Shown piece by piece: positions 5,428 to 5,594 of a stretch of DNA of 5,594 nucleotides. Origin of the DNA: Actinomycetes bacterium. GTDB taxonomy: Bacteria; Actinomycetota; Acidimicrobiia; Acidimicrobiales; Palsa-688. Under the pieces are notes generated by a model. It did not search any database. It had not been told where the DNA came from and saw nothing but the letters and a program-made list of their open reading frames with translations. The stretch covers positions 1-5,594 of the forward strand of contig JAKAWM010000211.1 of the NCBI GenBank assembly GCA_021827285.1, written 5' to 3'. Made by a program: the position numbers and the translations under genes. Position 1 is the stretch's first letter. The number at the start of each line of letters is the position of its first letter.

Positions 5428-5594
5428 TGCCGCCAGCCTACTAGCCGCTGAGAGGGGCCATGGGTGCTGAAGTGCCTGGCCATCGACCTGGGATGTGGTC
5501 TCCGGAGTGCCTATATTTGGCCAAGATTGACAACTGCCCGGCTTGCCGCCACCACCTGTCTATCGGCGCGGCTCCACTTCGTCCCGGGCGCGAT
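5428..5594. other. Upstream region of aroC with an unassigned open frame at the window edge
   Basis: No gene can be assigned with confidence here. On the + strand, an ATG at 5460 opens a frame that runs 45 codons to the window end without a stop. It follows a GAGAGG-like sequence (5450-5455) four nt upstream. The peptide begins MGAEVPGHRPGMW and contains CPAC, with another Cys ten residues earlier. A second + frame from GTG at 5464 is also open, as is a minus-strand frame ending at a double TAG (5438-5443), so openness in this GC-rich stretch says little. The + frame would be a gene divergent from aroC; the minus frame would be an upstream gene of the same operon. The patch around 5511-5533 is AT-richer than its surroundings and contains the palindrome TTGGCCAA (5517-5524), which would fit a promoter or operator for the aro operon. 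Neither reading can be proven from this fragment. Confidence 0.3.

Noticed and set aside
5527..5532. Perfect TTGACA (-35 consensus) on the + strand
   Set aside because: No acceptable -10 hexamer occurs 16-18 nt downstream; the nearest AT-rich stretch is about 25 nt away.

Overview
The window looks like chromosomal DNA of a GC-rich actinobacterium. The reasons are a four-gene 'conservon' signalling cassette (sensor-kinase tail, roadblock protein, DUF742 protein, small GTPase), a family set known mainly from Actinomycetota, plus GC-rich codon use, GTG starts and tight gene overlaps. The lineage cannot be fixed further from this sequence. No RNA gene, insertion sequence, CRISPR array or phage gene was seen.

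Left part, + strand, 2-1916: a conservon-type operon. It begins with the C-terminal tail of a CvnA-like sensor histidine kinase, cut by the window edge. CvnB (Roadblock/LC7), CvnC (DUF742, winged-helix-like) and CvnD (Ras-like GTPase) follow. The genes overlap by 19 nt (A/B), are separated by 16 nt (B/C) and overlap by 20 nt (C/D), so they are almost certainly one transcript. By analogy with studied conservons and MglA/MglB, the kinase-like protein, roadblock protein and DUF742 protein probably form a membrane-associated complex that controls the nucleotide state of the GTPase. The signal and the output are not visible here.

Right part, - strand, 1941-5427: an operon transcribed toward the conservon in the order aroC, aroK, aroB, pilD. 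AroB, AroK and AroC catalyse shikimate-pathway steps 2, 5 and 7 toward chorismate. The last gene is a full-length type IV prepilin peptidase with both zinc-binding CxxC pairs and both catalytic aspartates. The aro genes overlap (4 nt and 19 nt), and pilD follows aroB after 9 nt. All four appear intact.

The two operons converge across a 24-nt gap (1917-1940) that holds a short GC-rich inverted repeat. The last 167 nt (5428-5594), upstream of aroC, contain no gene I can identify. They include an AT-richer patch that could hold the aro promoter and an open frame on the + strand with a CPAC motif that runs off the edge.

I found no clearly new system. The most interesting items are the conservon with its unusual GTPase motifs and the placement of a prepilin peptidase gene at the end of an aromatic biosynthesis operon.
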